Positions 5,421 through 6,910 of a stretch of DNA of 6,910 bases are shown here, piece by piece. The notes beneath the pieces were generated by a model. The model was not told the origin of the DNA, ran no database searches, and saw only the letters and a program-made list of their open reading frames with translations. Position 1 is the first letter of the stretch. Each line of letters starts with the position of its first letter. Both the position numbers and the translations under genes were made by a program. Origin of the DNA: Flavobacteriales bacterium (GTDB taxonomy: Bacteria > Bacteroidota > Bacteroidia > Flavobacteriales_D > CANHHI01); NCBI GenBank assembly GCA_947460225.1, contig CANHHI010000085.1, forward strand, positions 1 to 6,910, in the 5' to 3' direction.

Positions 5421-6910
5421 ATGGTATCTACTTTTAAAATCAAGCCTTTGTTGTACAGTGCTGTGCTTTTAGGTTCTTTTGTCGTGTTGAGATGTAATAA
5501 AGACAAGCCAGCCCCAGTGGTGCAGCCTACAATTACATCAAGCGTTGTTTCTTTGAAATGGAATGATGTTATTCTTGAGACAGCTAATCATTTAGGTAGC
5601 AAGGAAGATCCTTTTGTTGTTATAGCAGATGAACCTGCTGAAAAAGTGCTTTATGTTTTAAGTAATGGGTTGACAGGCGAATCGTCATTGACTTTTAACG
5701 CTGATATGTATTCTTTTATATGTCGTGATGGAAATGCTTCAAGAACTTTTTACATACAATGGCTAAGTAGCAATACAAACATTATTGGGCTACAAAATAT
5801 TGGCAATGATATAAATATAAATCTTGGTGAGAATAGCTTGAGGTTTGTATATTATGCAGAGAAATTTGATGCAGAGCAAATAAATTATCTTTTAAAATAC
5901 TCTTCCATTTACCAGCAAGCTAAACTGATGCCACAACAAGAGCAAAATTTATACAGTTTTGTTGTTTCTAGTGTTGCCAATATTGATAAAACGTATGAAA
6001 TTAAATATATCAACACTGCTATTGCTGTGGTCTCTTTGCACTACCAAGGTATTCAGATGGCTAATGGAAATGGACAAGAAGATAATCCATTTGTTATTCT
6101 TTCAGATGATGCGTTTCAAGAAGATGCTATTGTTTACGAACTACACAGTGGTAGAAAGGAAAAAGTTACAAACTTAAAACAAATTAGTGAAAATAAATAT
6201 GTTTTTGAAGTCAGTGCAAATAATCAAACAGAACAGTACCACGTTGTCTTTAAAAATAGCAATACCAAACTTTTAACGCTTACATATAAGGGGCAAAATA
6301 TTCTTGGTAGTGAGGGCATAGAGCGCATAACTGATGAAAACTTTGAAGTGAATGAGTTGTTTTATACGCTGGTTAATGGTGGAAATATTCCCGTGCCAGC
6401 TGTTGTTAATCAGATTTCAAGTGATTTGTATATGTTGCATGTGGTAGCGGATTCTGGAGATAGTGCAGAGTATTCAATTCATTTTATAAGTTCTAATACA
6501 AATTTAACAAGCCTTTTTTATGGGTATAGCTCTATTCTTTCTACATTTTCAGGTGGATTTTATCAGATTATACAAGAAAAAATGGATATTAGCGTGCCTG
6601 TGCAGTATATTTTGAAAAACAACTACACAGAACAATCTGTTCTTCTTCAAGCTGGTTCAGAAAAAAACATATATTCGTTTACTGTTGTTTCTGCTTCGGG
6701 CAAAGAGGCACAGTATTTGGTGAAATATGTAAGTACTAATGTGGATATAAGCGTTAAGTATAAAGATGTTAGTACCGCAATGACACCTTTTAATACCTAT
6801 AAAATAGAATCTGATGATTGTGAATTAGATTTTTCTAAACTTGTTGTGCTTAGAAACCATGATGGTTCTATTGTTTTACAAAATGATTTTATCAAAGTGG
6901 ATAATAAACA
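5421..6910 (+). CDS. Exported, probably lipid-anchored repeat protein of unknown function (3' end outside window)
   Basis: The ATG at 5421 opens a frame that runs through 496 codons to the window edge without a stop. The N-terminus has Lys6/Lys8, a hydrophobic stretch (about residues 9-23), then Cys25 followed by NKDKPAP. This is the layout of a Bacteroidota lipoprotein, whose mature protein would be tethered to the outer or inner membrane. Residue -1 before Cys25 is Arg (VLRC), which a standard lipobox does not allow. From residue 42 onward there are six degenerate modules of about 80 aa, rich in alternating hydrophobic residues and Asn/Ser/Thr, suggesting beta-sandwich repeats. No catalytic motif is visible. 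The gene is more AT-rich than the block to its left. I do not recognise the family. The closing pattern Y-x-F-x-V...Y-x-I-x-Y loosely resembles repeat domains of other Bacteroidota surface lipoproteins, but that is only an impression. Adhesion or a structural surface role is possible but not shown. Confidence 0.85.
   Translation, partial: MVSTFKIKPLLYSAVLLGSFVVLRCNKDKPAPVVQPTITSSVVSLKWNDVILETANHLGSKEDPFVVIADEPAEKVLYVLSNGLTGESSLTFNADMYSFICRDGNASRTFYIQWLSSNTNIIGLQNIGNDININLGENSLRFVYYAEKFDAEQINYLLKYSSIYQQAKLMPQQEQNLYSFVVSSVANIDKTYEIKYINTAIAVVSLHYQGIQMANGNGQEDNPFVILSDDAFQEDAIVYELHSGRKEKVTNLKQISENKYVFEVSANNQTEQYHVVFKNSNTKLLTLTYKGQNILGSEGIERITDENFEVNELFYTLVNGGNIPVPAVVNQISSDLYMLHVVADSGDSAEYSIHFISSNTNLTSLFYGYSSILSTFSGGFYQIIQEKMDISVPVQYILKNNYTEQSVLLQAGSEKNIYSFTVVSASGKEAQYLVKYVSTNVDISVKYKDVSTAMTPFNTYKIESDDCELDFSKLVVLRNHDGSIVLQNDFIKVDNK
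5544..6910 (+). repeat. Six tandem ~80-residue protein modules (last one cut)
   Basis: Each module opens with a hydrophobic-[SGT]-[LV]-x-[YWI] strand. The anchor Leu/Val falls at residues 45, 124, 206, 287, 365 and 445, giving intervals of 79, 82, 81, 78 and 80. Each complete module closes with Y-x-[FL]-x-[VC] followed by Y-x-[IV]-x-[WYF]. The first Tyr is at residues 97, 178, 260, 337 and 418 (nucleotides 5709, 5952, 6198, 6429 and 6672). Several copies end in SSNTN, NSNTK or VSTNV. Modules 1 and 3 also share an internal stretch, KEDPFVV at 61-67 and QEDNPFVI at 219-226. The repeats are divergent at DNA level, so this is an old protein-level duplication. Confidence 0.75.

Noticed and set aside
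5959..6177. 72-codon open frame in a second plus-strand frame inside the repeat protein gene.
   Set aside because: The main frame is open for 496 codons with periodic motifs across this interval; the small frame is a shadow rich in Leu/Lys/Met.

Overview
The window looks like a piece of a Bacteroidota chromosome. The sequence shows three perfect or near-perfect TAnnTTTG promoter boxes ahead of genes, start codons without Shine-Dalgarno sequences, a bacterial GH3-family enzyme of the Bacteroidota type, and a surface lipoprotein-like gene beginning around a 'CNKD' cysteine. The primase has lost all four zinc ligands, a pattern I recall from Flavobacteriia. I would not commit to a class or genus.

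Layout. Positions 1-151 are non-coding and packed with short G+C-rich palindromes, most with 3-4 nt loops. Positions 147-168 hold a terminator-like hairpin overlapping the dnaG stop codon. From 5265 down to 167 the minus strand carries four tightly spaced genes, in transcription order: a GH3-family adenylating enzyme, prfB (release factor 2, with a programmed +1 frameshift), tpx (thiol peroxidase) and dnaG (primase). The gaps are 4, 48 and 3 nt. A promoter sits before the GH3 gene and a second probable one before tpx, so the run is best read as an operon with an internal promoter for tpx-dnaG.

From 5421 to the right edge the plus strand carries one long open gene with no stop inside the window. 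It is visibly more AT-rich than the block to its left and is transcribed divergently from the GH3 gene. It encodes an N-terminal hydrophobic export signal followed by six degenerate tandem modules of about 80 residues; the sixth is cut by the window edge. I do not recognise this protein.

The four minus-strand genes do not form one pathway (acyl adenylation, translation termination, peroxide removal, replication priming); their grouping looks like shared transcription. The least ordinary items are the palindrome string at the left edge, the periodic repeat protein at the right edge with its abnormal lipobox, the RF2 frameshift site with a shortened Shine-Dalgarno-like element, and the zinc-less primase. 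I found no mobile element, CRISPR array or tRNA/rRNA gene.
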